Below, piece after piece: positions 7,061 through 13,345 of a stretch of DNA of 15,429 bases. Below the pieces are notes generated by a model, which saw only the letters and a list, made by a program, of their open reading frames with translations, had not been told where the DNA came from and did not search any database. The DNA comes from Anaerolineales bacterium. GTDB lineage: Bacteria; Chloroflexota; Anaerolineae; Anaerolineales; UBA11657. Where the stretch lies: assembly GCA_947503585.1 (NCBI GenBank), contig CANNEJ010000006.1, forward strand, positions 1 to 15,429, in the 5' to 3' direction. Numbering within the stretch: the first letter of the stretch is position 1; every line of letters begins with the position of its first letter. The position numbers and the translations under genes were made by a program.

Positions 7061-7159
7061 CAAGTTGCGCGAAGGGTGATGTGTTTTTAACTAAAGCCAG
7101 CTGGAAGGCTGCGCCCGGCCACCCAGCCTGAAAGCCGGCAATAGTTGCCGCGCATAACC

Positions 7160-7179
7160 GCGCCGGAAAATTCCGGCGC
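7160..7179. repeat. Inverted repeat, 9-base arms, 2-base centre
   Basis: GCGCCGGAA at 7160-7168 is the exact reverse complement of TTCCGGCGC at 7171-7179, with AA between. No T tract follows. It could be a hairpin in the message or a protein binding site ahead of phoU. Confidence 0.5.
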
Positions 7180-7363
7180 CGGATGGTGTGCCGGCCACGA
7201 ACCAATTCTCAAATGAATTTAATTTAGAAATCTGACCGGCTCCACTTGCGGGGAAGGTGCTTGTGCCGCATAATACGGAGTAATGTTGTGAAGCGCCCAA
7301 AAACACTTCTGGCCGCAGCAATAGTTTTGTGCGGCATATGTAGTTTCGGGGAGCTGGATCGGC

Positions 7364-7369
7364 AAGGAG
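7364..7369 (+). promoter_or_regulatory. Ribosome binding site for phoU
   Basis: AAGGAG lies 7 bases before the TTG at 7377 and 10 before the next in-frame TTG at 7380. It is the best Shine-Dalgarno match in this part of the window and settles a TTG start for phoU. Confidence 0.65.
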
Positions 7370-7376
7370 AAATAAA

Positions 7377-8051
7377 TTGTTGACGCGTGTTGTTTTGACC
7401 AAGGAGCTGGCGGCCATGCAGGCTGACCTGCTGCGCATGAGCAGTCTGGTGCAGACCGCCATCGAGCGATCGATGCAGGCATTCCTTGGGCTTGATTCTG
7501 AAATAGCGGAGCGGGTGATCTCAGATGACGGGGAAATCAACCGCCTGCGCTTTGCCATTGAGGACGCATGCCTGCAGACGCTTGCCACCCAACAACCGGC
7601 GGCGCGCGATTTGCGCATGGTGCTGTCCACCATGACTATTGCCACGGAGCTGGAGCGCATGGGTGACCACGCCACCGGCATTGCCAAACTTGCACTGCGC
7701 GTGCAGGACCACCGGCTGGCGCCTTTTCCGGCGGTGCTGCAGCAAATGGGTGATCTTGGCGTCACCATGCTGCGCTCGGTGATCACTGCCTTTGCAGCGC
7801 GTGATGCGCAGCAGGCATACGGGGTGGCAAACGACGACGAGATTATGGATGCGCAATATCAGGCGGTGTTCCACAAGCTGGCTGCCCAGCTGCGCGCAGA
7901 CAAGCTGACAACCGACTACGTGCTGGCGCTGCTGTTTGCGGCGCACAACCTGGAGCGCATTGGCGACCGCATTGTGAATATCTGCGAACGCGTTATTTTC
8001 GCATCTAGTGGCCAGCTAAAAGAGCTGGACGAGGGCGAGCGCAACCTGTAG
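7377..8051 (+). CDS. phoU: PhoU, phosphate signalling regulator
   Basis: PhoU is a cytoplasmic regulator. In well-studied bacteria it restrains the PstSCAB phosphate transporter and links it to the PhoR/PhoB signalling pair. The start is TTG at 7377, after AAGGAG; TTG at 7380 is a close alternative. The product is 224 aa, normal for the family. It has the two expected three-helix PhoU repeats, each with its metal-binding signature: 'ELERMGDHATGIA' (91-103) and 'NLERIGDRIVNICERV' (191-206). 'QQPAARDLR' (72-80) is also typical. No pst or phoBR gene is in the window, so its partners must be elsewhere. It is followed by an intrinsic terminator and faces the SET gene tail to tail. Confidence 0.95.
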   Translation: MLTRVVLTKELAAMQADLLRMSSLVQTAIERSMQAFLGLDSEIAERVISDDGEINRLRFAIEDACLQTLATQQPAARDLRMVLSTMTIATELERMGDHATGIAKLALRVQDHRLAPFPAVLQQMGDLGVTMLRSVITAFAARDAQQAYGVANDDEIMDAQYQAVFHKLAAQLRADKLTTDYVLALLFAAHNLERIGDRIVNICERVIFASSGQLKELDEGERNL

Positions 8052-8067
8052 CGCTGCGCCTGTTTTT
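8034..8067 (+). terminator. Intrinsic terminator of phoU
   Basis: GGCGAGCGC (8034-8042) pairs with GCGCT(G)CGCC (8051-8060), giving nine pairs with one bulged G and an 8-base loop. TG and five T (8063-8067) follow. The left arm lies in the last codons of phoU and the stop codon is at the loop edge. Confidence 0.62.
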
Positions 8068-8078
8068 CCGGCTGTGGG

Positions 8079-8540
8079 CTACTGCGCCAGCGCCGGAACC
8101 CCCAAGGACTCCAAAACGAACGCGCGAATATGGGCGTTGATGAAATAGCGGCTCAGCGTATCTACTGAAAGATGCTTGGCGCCGGCCATCAGGCGCACGC
8201 ATTGCGGCGCCGCGCACAGGCAAATAAACGGCCGCTCCATTTCCCACTCGGTTGAGGCATAGAAGAAAGTCAGGTCCGCGCCGGCACTGATGTCCTGCAC
8301 GGCCGAGATCGTCAGTGTACTGGTGTCAATTATGGTGTTGGGCGCGCACGAGTGGTTTAGATACGCAACCATGCCGAGTTCATTGATGTGGGTATCGGGT
8401 CCGATTTGAATTGTCTGGTACGTGGGGTGCGGCGTGGTGCGGTAGTCTGTGATGCGGTGAATGACAGTACCGGCGGTTAGTGGCTGTGTGGCCACCAGGC
8501 GTGCGCCGTAGGCGCTGCCTCCTTCTTTTACTTCAAACAT
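8079..8540 (-). CDS. SET-domain protein, probable lysine methyltransferase
   Basis: SET proteins transfer methyl groups from S-adenosylmethionine to protein lysines. They are typical of eukaryotes and scattered in bacteria. The ATG at 8538-8540 has GAGGAG upstream (8544-8549). The product is only 153 aa: an early 'GSAYGARLVATQPLTAGTVI' (8-27) matching the Gxg-lxAxxdIxxGxxI start of SET domains, NHSCAPN (62-68) for cofactor binding and the knot, 'AGADLTFFY' (86-94) ending in the catalytic Tyr position, and a post-SET zinc cluster Cys107-x-Cys109-x4-Cys114. All core motifs are present, so it may be active. The substrate is unknown. It is divergent from dnaN and has its own strong promoter with a palindrome. 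Transfer from another lineage is possible, but its base composition does not stand out. Confidence 0.85.
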   Translation of the reverse strand: MFEVKEGGSAYGARLVATQPLTAGTVIHRITDYRTTPHPTYQTIQIGPDTHINELGMVAYLNHSCAPNTIIDTSTLTISAVQDISAGADLTFFYASTEWEMERPFICLCAAPQCVRLMAGAKHLSVDTLSRYFINAHIRAFVLESLGVPALAQ

Positions 8541-8576
8541 AGTCTCCTCATTGGTCTAAAAAGCCGAATTACACAA

Positions 8577-8606
8577 AAGATAGCGCATATGTATGCGCTG
8601 TGTCAA
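8577..8606 (-). promoter_or_regulatory. Promoter of the SET gene with an operator-like palindrome in the spacer
   Basis: On the minus strand a perfect -35 TTGACA (8606-8601) is followed 18 bases later by TATCTT (8582-8577) as the -10. The expected start near 8570 leaves about 30 bases of leader, including the GAGGAG site. The spacer is almost wholly filled by the palindrome at 8582-8599. Confidence 0.6.
8582..8599. repeat. Perfect palindrome between -35 and -10 of the SET promoter
   Basis: AGCGCATA (8582-8589), TG, TATGCGCT (8592-8599): 8-base arms are exact reverse complements around a 2-base centre. Lying inside the promoter spacer, it is well placed to be a repressor or MerR-type activator site. 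The binding protein is not known. Confidence 0.7.
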
Positions 8607-8656
8607 GGGTATTTTGAAAAAAGTTTTTCCGCAGCCGGGGCTGCGCACGGCTGCTG

Positions 8657-8662
8657 TATACT
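8657..8662 (+). promoter_or_regulatory. Possible -10 of the dnaN promoter
   Basis: TATACT matches TATAAT at five of six positions. Transcription would start near 8669, about 30 bases before the dnaN ATG. No clear -35 is seen at the right distance; the bases there are GC-rich and can form a GCAGCC/GGCTGC hairpin (8631-8644). Confidence 0.35.
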
Positions 8663-8699
8663 CGCCGGATGTGCGCAGCATTCAACGGAGCGGTGTGAT

Positions 8700-9833
8700 A
8701 TGAAAGTTTCCTGCCTGCAGGAGAATCTTGCGAAGGGATTAAACATCGTGGGGCGCGCAGTGGCAGCACGCAGCACGCTGCCCGTGCTTGGCAATATCAA
8801 AATTGAAACGGACAACGCCCGCTTAAAACTTTCCGCCACCAACCTGGAGTTGGGGCTGGTGTGCTGGATTGGCGCTAAAGTGGAAGAGGAAGGCGCCACC
8901 ACCGTGCCGGCCAAAACTTTGGTGGACCTGGTGAATGCGCTGCCCAAGGGGCAGGTAAGCATGGGTTACACCGCGCGCACGCAGTCCATCAACGTCAGCT
9001 GCGCCACCGTCAACAACGACATCAAATGCATTGATGCGCAGGAGTTTCCGCTGCTGCCCGGCCCGGACAAAGAAGTTGGCATCGAGCTCAATGTGGTAGA
9101 CCTGCGGGCGGCAATTAACCAAGTGGTGTTTGCAGCAGCCAAGGATGATGCGCGGCCGGTGCTCACCGGCGCAGAACTGCGCATAAAGGGCGGCGAACTA
9201 AAGCTGGCGGCAGCCGATGGCTTTCGGCTGGCAGTTTGCACAGCGCACCTGGCTGCACCGGCAGCCACGCCCATCACCGCCATTATTCCCGCCCGGGCGC
9301 TGGCCGAGCTGGCGCGCCTGCTGGGCGACCAGGACGAGCTGGTCACCATGTACCTGCTGGCGGCCAAGGGCCAGGTTTATTTTCAAATGCGCGACACCGT
9401 GCTCGTATCGCAACTGCTGGAGGGCAACTACCCGGATTATGCGCAGCTGATCCCGCGCTCGCACACCACCCGCGCCGTGATGACCACATCCGAACTGCGC
9501 GCCGCCTGCCGTGCGGCGGATATTTTTGCGCGCGAGTCGGCTTACTCTGTGCGGGTTTCCGTGAAGCCCGGCAGCGAATTGAAACCCGGCAATGTGGAGC
9601 TGGATGCACGCTCGGCGGAGACCGGCTCAAACGAAGTGCAGGTAAGTGCCACGGTAGAGGGCTCGGCGCTGGAGATTGCCTTCAATGTAAAGTACCTGGC
9701 CGATGTGCTGAATGTAATCAGCAGCGAGTCCGTGGCATTGGAGTTAAGCGGCTCCAACGCGCCGGGGGTGGTGCGCCCGCTGGGCAACGACGACTTTCTG
9801 TCGGTCATCATGCCCATGCATCTGGGCGGATAG
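8700..9833 (+). CDS. dnaN: DNA polymerase III beta subunit (sliding clamp)
   Basis: DnaN forms the ring-shaped dimer that holds replicative and repair polymerases on DNA. The ATG at 8700, not the upstream in-frame ATG at 8589, fits the family: the protein then begins 'MKVSCLQENLAKGLNIVGRA', and CGGAG (8686-8690) sits 9 bases before it. The product is 377 aa, close to the usual 365-380, with three clamp domains (about 1-122, 130-250, 255-377). Recognisable parts are 'RSTLPVLGNI' (24-33), 'PAKTLVDLVNALP', 'FAAAKDDARPVLTGAEL', 'ADGFRLAV', 'EGNYPDYAQLIPR' and the C-terminal 'MPMHL', which forms part of the binding pocket. dnaA is not next to it; the neighbours are a divergent SET gene and a convergent molybdoprotein gene. 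Confidence 0.96.
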   Translation: MKVSCLQENLAKGLNIVGRAVAARSTLPVLGNIKIETDNARLKLSATNLELGLVCWIGAKVEEEGATTVPAKTLVDLVNALPKGQVSMGYTARTQSINVSCATVNNDIKCIDAQEFPLLPGPDKEVGIELNVVDLRAAINQVVFAAAKDDARPVLTGAELRIKGGELKLAAADGFRLAVCTAHLAAPAATPITAIIPARALAELARLLGDQDELVTMYLLAAKGQVYFQMRDTVLVSQLLEGNYPDYAQLIPRSHTTRAVMTTSELRAACRAADIFARESAYSVRVSVKPGSELKPGNVELDARSAETGSNEVQVSATVEGSALEIAFNVKYLADVLNVISSESVALELSGSNAPGVVRPLGNDDFLSVIMPMHLGG

Positions 9834-9840
9834 TGTTTGC

Positions 9841-9900
9841 TGCGGGCAGCCGCCCGCAAGGCGGAGCTGTGGTTGCGCAGCCGCCCGCGGGTGACTGCGC
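9841..9900. terminator. Paired GC hairpins between convergent genes, sharing a 12-base direct repeat
   Basis: Hairpin one is TGCGGGC-AGCC-GCCCGCA (9841-9858), a 7-pair stem 7 bases after the dnaN stop. Hairpin two pairs GCGCAG (9875-9880) with CTGCGC (9895-9900). GCAGCCGCCCGC occurs at 9846-9857 and again at 9877-9888. They probably end transcription from both sides, although neither has a T tract. Confidence 0.45.
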
Positions 9901-9906
9901 CTGACC

Positions 9907-10545
9907 TTACGAAAAGCGCTGCTCACCCCAAATGTCGGCTTCGTTGTGGTAGCCGGCCTGCTCCCAAAAACCCAACTGGTCCTTGGCCCGAAACTCCAGC
10001 GCGCGCAGCCACTTGCCGCCCTTCCACAAATAAACATCTTTTAGGTCGCTGCGCTCGGCAATCGCGCCCGTAACTCCGCGCAGCGGATACCCATGCTCCG
10101 CATCGAGCGGTTTGCCATCATAGTGCGTGGCCAGCAGAAAGTTATCGGCCAGCGCCAGCGCCAATGGAATATTGGTGGTGAACCCGTGCTCGCAATGCTG
10201 AACCACAAATTTCGCGGCCGGCTTTAGCGCCACCACGCCCTGCTCAATCAGTGTGCGCAAGTGCACGCCTTCCCAAGCCGTGTCCATCTTGCTCCAGCGC
10301 GTCACACAATGCAGGTCCAGCGTCAGCTTTGTGCGCGGCAGCTGGTTGAACTCTTCCCAGGTCCAGCGCGCCTCACGCTCCACTTCGCCATAGATTCGAA
10401 AATCCCACTTCTTTGCATCGAAGGTTGGCACCGACCCATAGTGCAGCACCGGGAACCGGGTAGTAAGCGACTGCCCGGGCGGCAGCCGGTCCGCACTGCG
10501 GTGCGCTTTCTCACTGGAGAACCGGTCGGATATTCGTTGAAACAT
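9907..10545 (-). CDS. Sulfite-oxidase-like molybdopterin oxidoreductase
   Basis: This is a soluble protein of the sulfite oxidase/MsrP-type molybdenum cofactor family; the substrate is unknown. The ATG at 10543-10545 has GAGGAG (minus strand, about 10553-10558) seven bases upstream. The product is 212 aa, the size of the small stand-alone members. It shows 'LPPGQSLTTRFPVLHYG' (21-37), 'DLHCVTRWSKMDTAWEGV' (77-94) with Cys80 as the likely molybdenum ligand, 'HGYPLRGVTGAI' (151-162), 'DVYLWKGGKWLRALEF' (170-185) and 'GFWEQAGYHNEADIW' (192-206). I see no Tat signal peptide, so it appears cytoplasmic, unlike MsrP (YedY). It is the last gene of the minus-strand unit, 95 bases after the GT2 gene, and runs convergently into dnaN. 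Confidence 0.88.
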   Translation of the reverse strand: MFQRISDRFSSEKAHRSADRLPPGQSLTTRFPVLHYGSVPTFDAKKWDFRIYGEVEREARWTWEEFNQLPRTKLTLDLHCVTRWSKMDTAWEGVHLRTLIEQGVVALKPAAKFVVQHCEHGFTTNIPLALALADNFLLATHYDGKPLDAEHGYPLRGVTGAIAERSDLKDVYLWKGGKWLRALEFRAKDQLGFWEQAGYHNEADIWGEQRFS

Positions 10546-10589
10546 TTACACGCTCCTCACTTGGTGTTGTCGTTTGGCACGCTTGGCAG

Positions 10590-10595
10590 AGTATA
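10590..10595 (-). promoter_or_regulatory. Possible internal -10 before the molybdoprotein gene
   Basis: In the 95-base gap (10546-10640) between the GT2 and molybdoprotein genes, the minus strand reads TATACT, about 45 bases before the ATG. No good -35 is seen. It may allow separate transcription of the last gene. Confidence 0.25.
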
Positions 10596-10640
10596 TCCAC
10601 TCCGGCAAAATGCGGTGCGGCGGCTGGCTGATGCTGGCAA

Positions 10641-11372
10641 TCAAGGCGAATCGGGCGGGCGGGCGGTGCCGCGGACCACCAGCTGCAGCCACAATGCCAG
10701 CAGCTGCCGGATGGTGCGCCCCACCCAGCGCAAGTTGAAGAACTGGCTGCGGCCGTACACACGATGAAAGTGATGCACCGGCACCTCCGCAAAGCGCGCA
10801 CCGCTGCGCTGAAACTTGTACACCAGCTCCAGTGCAATTGTGCCGCTGACCGATGTGAGCTGCACGCGCTCCAGCAGCGCGCGGCGAAAGAGCCGGAAGT
10901 CGCAGTCCACATCGCGCACCGGCAGCGCAAACAGTGTGCTCACCAGCAGGTGGTAGGCGCGCCCCAGCACAATGCGATACAGCGGGTCGTGGCGCGCAAT
11001 TTTGTAGCCGTTGACGATGTCCGCGGTGGCGGCTGCCGGCGCCAGCACCAGCAGCTCGCGCGCGTCATACTGCGCATCGCCGTCCGTGTAAAAGATCCAC
11101 TCTTTGGTGGCGGCGCCAAAGCCGGCGCGCAGGGCGGCGCCATAGCCGCGGTTCTCCGCGTGGGTAATTACGCGCAGCGCCGGGTGGCGGGCGCATAGCA
11201 TCTTCAAAATCGCAGGGGTGTAATCGCGGGAGCCATCATCCACCACAATCACTTCGCAGTCTGTGGTTACCTGCGCCAGCGTGTCCAGTACAAGCAGCAC
11301 CATGCTGGCAATTGTGCCGCCGTCGTTGCAGGCCGGCAGCACCGCCGACACGCTGCTGAGCTGCGCCGTCAT
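10641..11372 (-). CDS. Family 2 glycosyltransferase, polyprenol-phosphate sugar synthase-like
   Basis: This enzyme probably transfers a sugar from a nucleotide donor to polyprenyl phosphate at the inner face of the membrane. I chose the ATG at 11370-11372 because it overlaps the TGA of the esterase gene (ATGA) and is directly followed by the fold start 'SAVLPACNDGGTI' (9-21). The product is 243 aa. Motifs are VVDDGS (43-48), 'NRGYGAALRAGF' (74-85), TDGDAQY (96-102; the DXD metal site) and 'VDCDFRLFRR' (155-164). The closing 'VPVHHFHRVYGRSQF' (198-212) contains the H-R-G-S pattern of dolichyl-phosphate mannose synthase relatives. There is no C-terminal TM domain, only a mildly hydrophobic helix (216-233). 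Confidence 0.87.
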   Translation of the reverse strand: MTAQLSSVSAVLPACNDGGTIASMVLLVLDTLAQVTTDCEVIVVDDGSRDYTPAILKMLCARHPALRVITHAENRGYGAALRAGFGAATKEWIFYTDGDAQYDARELLVLAPAAATADIVNGYKIARHDPLYRIVLGRAYHLLVSTLFALPVRDVDCDFRLFRRALLERVQLTSVSGTIALELVYKFQRSGARFAEVPVHHFHRVYGRSQFFNLRWVGRTIRQLLALWLQLVVRGTARPPDSP

Positions 11373-12346
11373 GGGCCGCGGGGCAGGTCTCCCCATGCGC
11401 TGCCGTACCAGCGCAGGTAGTCCGGCAGCTGGGCGCGCCAATAGGCCGGGCCGTGGAATCCGGGTTGCACAAGGTACGTGTGCTCAATATTGCGCACGCT
11501 CAACATGCCATCCAGCCATGCAGCGCTTACTTGCAGCGAGTCGTTTGCGCCGATATCCAAATAGAAGCGCGGCAGCGCCGCGGGCACGCTGCGATTCAGC
11601 GCTTTGGTGATGCGGTTGTCATCGCCCCAGATGATGGCCAGGCTGTGCAAGCCAAGTGCGCCAAACACTTGCGGATAATCGAGCGCGCTGCGCAGCGCCC
11701 AGCCACCGCCCCGCGAGATGCCGCCCAGCGCGCGGTGGCTGCGCTCCGGCAGCGTGCGCAGCACAGAGTCAATGTGCGGCACAAGGTCGGCTGCCAGCGC
11801 CGCCGCAAAGTCGCCGCTCTCGTTCACGCGCGGCATCACAATTACCAGCGGTGGTATCTCGCCATTCACAATCAACTGGTCGGCCACCGCCAACAGGCCC
11901 ACCTGATCCCAAATGTCAGGGGTCTGGTTCATGCCGTGCAGCAAATACAGCACAGGGTAGGCGCGCCCGTCGGCTTTTAGGTAGCAGGGCGGCAGGTATA
12001 CGTGCGTGAAGATTGGCTTTGCCAACTGAACCGCGGGCGCAAGCAAATCCACATACACGCCCTGCGGGTTGAGGCATGGCGCGGGGGTGGCGGTTGGCTG
12101 GGCTGTGGCAGTTGGGGTGGGCGCTGCCGGCGTAGCGCTGGCGGTTGGAGCAGCGGTCGGAACAGCGGTGCCGGTCGGTTCAACAGTGGCGCTGGGCAAA
12201 TCCTCAACAGGCAGCGCTGTGGATGCAATAAACTTTGCCGGGTCGACCACAAATGTGGGTGGCATTTGGGCCGCAACGGGCAGCGCACAGCCCACCAGCA
12301 GCAAGCTGCCAGCGAGAAAAATTTTGGCCGCACTCCATGCTTGCAC
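11369..12346 (-). CDS. Lipoprotein esterase (esterase D / feruloyl-esterase-like alpha/beta hydrolase)
   Basis: This is probably a cell-surface hydrolase that removes acyl or acetyl groups from a carbohydrate or small ester. A TAA at 12356-12358 forces the start to the GTG at 12344-12346. The product is 325 aa. Residues 1-20 form a lipoprotein signal ending in LVGC (Cys20). Residues about 56-90 are a Pro/Thr/Ala linker typical of secreted Chloroflexota proteins. The hydrolase domain follows: 'YPVLYLLHGMNQTPDIWD' (130-147), 'GGISRGGGWALRSA' (208-221) with nucleophile Ser211 in GxSxG, 'DIGANDSL' (264-271) with probable Asp269, and 'PGFHGPAYW' (295-303) with His298. The catalytic triad is therefore complete. 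It is coupled to the GT2 gene by an ATGA overlap. The start codon lies 6 bases from a -10-like TAAAAT, suggesting a leaderless message. Confidence 0.87.
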   Translation of the reverse strand: MQAWSAAKIFLAGSLLLVGCALPVAAQMPPTFVVDPAKFIASTALPVEDLPSATVEPTGTAVPTAAPTASATPAAPTPTATAQPTATPAPCLNPQGVYVDLLAPAVQLAKPIFTHVYLPPCYLKADGRAYPVLYLLHGMNQTPDIWDQVGLLAVADQLIVNGEIPPLVIVMPRVNESGDFAAALAADLVPHIDSVLRTLPERSHRALGGISRGGGWALRSALDYPQVFGALGLHSLAIIWGDDNRITKALNRSVPAALPRFYLDIGANDSLQVSAAWLDGMLSVRNIEHTYLVQPGFHGPAYWRAQLPDYLRWYGSAWGDLPRGP

Positions 12347-12352
12347 CGCAAT

Positions 12353-12358
12353 ATTTTA
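12353..12358 (-). promoter_or_regulatory. -10-like element directly before the esterase GTG
   Basis: On the minus strand TAAAAT ends 6 bases before the GTG start. If used, transcription would begin at the start codon itself, giving a leaderless message. No Shine-Dalgarno site is present, which fits. Confidence 0.35.
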
Positions 12359-12373
12359 CAGTTTATTTCCGCC

Positions 12374-12400
12374 TTGTTTATCAGGGGTGGCAGGTATAAT
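12374..12400 (+). promoter_or_regulatory. Promoter of the parvulin lipoprotein gene, near-leaderless
   Basis: A perfect TATAAT (12395-12400) ends 9 bases before the ATG at 12410. TTGTTT (12374-12379) may be a -35, although the 15-base spacing is short. Transcription would start at about 12407, leaving 2-3 untranslated bases and no room for a ribosome binding site. Confidence 0.5.
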
Positions 12401-12409
12401 CCGAACGAA

Positions 12410-13339
12410 ATGCCATTCCTAAAGCCAAGTTTTAGGCTGTCCGTTGTTTTCTGGCCTGTCGTTGCCGGGTTTGCGCTGGCGGGCGGCGCGTGCAGCCCGG
12501 CGCCAGTGCCGGCTGTGCAGACCGCAGTTGAGGCTACCGCGCAACCGGCTGCAGCCGCCACACCGGACACCTTTCTGGCCGCGACCATCAACGCCAACCC
12601 GATCACACTGCAGGATTACGAGCAGGAGCTGGTGCGCTATGAAGCCGGCCTTGAATTGCTGGGCTGGGATCCGCAAAAACAGGGTGACTACCAAAAGACG
12701 GTGCTGGAGCAAATGATTAATGGGCGCCTGCTGGTGCAGGCTGCGCTTGACCAGGGTGTGAACATTTCTGATGCTGCCCTGCAAACTGCCTATGCGGAAA
12801 GTGTGGCAGCGCGCGGCGGCGATAGCGGCTTTGCAGACTGGCTCACGCTAAACCAGTACACCCCGGACCAGTTTCGGAGCGAGCTGCGCAACCAGCTGCT
12901 GGCGGGCGAAGTGCAAGCCGGGATTGTGGCGCAAGTACCGGATGCGGTGGAGCAGATGCACGCCCGCCACATTGTGGTGGCAACGCGCGCCGAAGCTGAG
13001 GCGCTGCTGCCGCGGCTGCAGGCGGGCGAAGACTTTGCTGTGCTGGCCGTTGAGTACTCGCTGGACCAAAGCACGAAGATTAACGGCGGCGACCTGGGCT
13101 GGTTCCCGCGCGGCTTTCTGACTGTACCCGAACTAGAGACGGCAGTGTTTGGCATGCAGCCCGGGGAGCGCAGCGCGGTCATTGAAACTTTTCTTGGCTT
13201 TCATGTGATTGAGGCGCTTGAACGCGACCCGCAGCACCTGCTGGCGCCGGAAGCAGCACTGCAGCTGCGCCAAAGCGCCGTGGAGAAGTGGCTCGAAGAA
13301 TTGCGTGCCAAGGCAACAATTGAGCGTTTTGTGAATTAG
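12410..13339 (+). CDS. Parvulin-type peptidyl-prolyl isomerase, probable lipoprotein (SurA/PrsA-like)
   Basis: This is likely an extracytoplasmic foldase that speeds cis-trans isomerisation of proline bonds in secreted proteins. The open frame begins upstream, but the signal sequence and the promoter position support the ATG at 12410. The product is 309 aa. Residues 1-28 are a signal with a weak lipobox (GGAC, Cys28), followed by an Ala/Pro/Thr-rich spacer (29-53). Residues 55-180 are a SurA-N-like helical chaperone domain ('NANPITLQDYEQELVRYE', 61-78). Residues about 183-270 form the parvulin domain: 'MHARHIVV' (183-190), 'FAVLAVEYSLDQSTKINGG' (209-227), 'GDLGWFPRG' (227-235) and 'GFHVIEALERD' (263-273). 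A C-terminal helix (278-305) closes the chaperone unit. Only 6 bases separate it from the next gene. Confidence 0.88.
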   Translation: MPFLKPSFRLSVVFWPVVAGFALAGGACSPAPVPAVQTAVEATAQPAAAATPDTFLAATINANPITLQDYEQELVRYEAGLELLGWDPQKQGDYQKTVLEQMINGRLLVQAALDQGVNISDAALQTAYAESVAARGGDSGFADWLTLNQYTPDQFRSELRNQLLAGEVQAGIVAQVPDAVEQMHARHIVVATRAEAEALLPRLQAGEDFAVLAVEYSLDQSTKINGGDLGWFPRGFLTVPELETAVFGMQPGERSAVIETFLGFHVIEALERDPQHLLAPEAALQLRQSAVEKWLEELRAKATIERFVN

Positions 13340-13345
13340 AATTTC

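Larger units (their letters stand above)
7025..7376. other. Intergenic region before phoU, with inverted repeats
   Basis: This gap of about 350 bases has no gene that I can support. It holds the possible terminator at 7034-7060 and a 9+2+9 inverted repeat at 7160-7179. It also holds an AT-rich patch at 7200-7232 and a pair of 7-base complementary arms (TGCCGCA at 7264-7270, TGCGGCA at 7330-7336) that could fold the phoU leader. I see no PHO box and no convincing promoter. Confidence 0.55.

Noticed and set aside
8589..8699. The upstream in-frame ATG at 8589 as the dnaN start
   Set aside because: It would add 37 residues outside the family's N-terminus and lies within the SET promoter palindrome; the ATG at 8700 has a ribosome binding site and fits the family.
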